Source of the DNA: Deltaproteobacteria bacterium
Lineage (GTDB): Bacteria; Desulfobacterota; Dissulfuribacteria; Dissulfuribacterales; UBA3076
Assembly (NCBI GenBank): GCA_013138705.1
Contig: WTCF01000139.1
Coordinates: forward strand, 1 to 14,618
Length of the DNA: 14,618 nt
Direction of reading: 5' to 3'
How positions within the stretch are numbered: position 1 is the first letter of the stretch; each line of letters begins with the position of its first letter. The position numbers and the translations under genes were made by a program. Of this stretch, positions 14,401 through 14,618 are shown in pieces. The notes under the pieces were generated by a model. That model made no database searches, was not told the origin of the DNA, and worked only from the letters and a program-made list of their open reading frames with translations.

Positions 14401-14618
14401 CTATTCTACGGTTTTGCCCCGGCACTTTGCCCTGGATACGGAAATACGTATGACTTCCAGACCATTAAATGTGGCATGCATTACATTGTGCGGATTTTTG
14501 GAGCCGAGGCACTTTGTCAATATATCCTGAATTCCCGCTGCCTCCATAATCGCCCTTACTACAGCTCCGGCTATAACTCCGGTACCAGGTGACGCAGGTT
14601 TCAACAAAACCCTGCCTG
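14401..14618 (-). CDS. rpsE: Small ribosomal subunit protein uS5, C-terminal part (cut by window edge)
   Basis: C-terminal 72 residues of uS5, a 30S protein involved in decoding accuracy and mRNA unwinding; the start lies beyond the right edge. The frame runs open to the edge as [20 protein letters not shown] and continues with [20 protein letters not shown], which are the conserved C-terminal domain segments of uS5 (PAxxGTGVIAGGxxRAVLE and LTKxxGSxNPxN types). The TAG stop is at 14401-14403, after the tail [10 protein letters not shown]. The next gene is rplO rather than rpmD. The gene is complete as far as it can be seen. Confidence 0.95.
   Translation of the reverse strand, partial: GRVLLKPASPGTGVIAGAVVRAIMEAAGIQDILTKCLGSKNPHNVMHATFNGLEVIRISVSRAKCRGKTVE

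Overview
This window is ordinary core genome from a Gram-negative-type bacterium, most likely a member of the Desulfobacterota (the old Deltaproteobacteria). That placement rests on gene order (ilvB-ilvN-ilvC-psd-pssA-leuA directly behind the alpha ribosomal operon) and on the protein families; it is an inference, since no sequence search was possible. All 19 recognised genes lie on the minus strand, so transcription runs from the right end to the left end. Both ends cut a gene: rpsE on the right and leuB on the left.

Right half (about 8860-14618): the end of the spc operon and the alpha operon, in transcription order rpsE (partial), rplO, secY, infA, rpmJ, rpsM, rpsK, rpsD, rpoA, rplQ. They encode ribosomal proteins, the SecY translocon channel, initiation factor IF-1 and the RNA polymerase alpha subunit. 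rpmD (L30) is missing between rpsE and rplO, and adk and map are missing between secY and infA. rplQ carries a long acidic, low-complexity tail of about 111 residues. A long stem-loop sits between infA and rpmJ.

Boundary (8618-8858): a 241-base spacer with a hairpin that probably terminates the ribosomal transcript and a candidate promoter (TTGACA) for the next operon.

Left half (1-8617): ilvB, ilvN, ilvC, psd, pssA, leuA, leuC, leuD, leuB (partial). IlvBN makes acetohydroxy acids from pyruvate, IlvC reduces and isomerises them, and LeuA, LeuCD and LeuB extend 2-ketoisovalerate toward leucine. PssA and Psd, which convert CDP-diacylglycerol to phosphatidylserine and then phosphatidylethanolamine, are embedded between the isoleucine-valine and leucine genes. 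IlvC has a cofactor loop with Glu46 and lacks the usual Arg, which suggests NADH preference. Three of the longer spacers in this half (leuD-leuB, psd-pssA, ilvN-ilvC) hold short repeats with a period of about seven bases.

I found no CRISPR array, transposase, phage gene, toxin-antitoxin pair, tRNA, rRNA or unknown protein-coding gene. I do not see an undescribed multi-gene system; the points worth checking are the KARI cofactor loop, the heptamer repeats, the L17 tail, the infA-rpmJ hairpin and the missing operon members.
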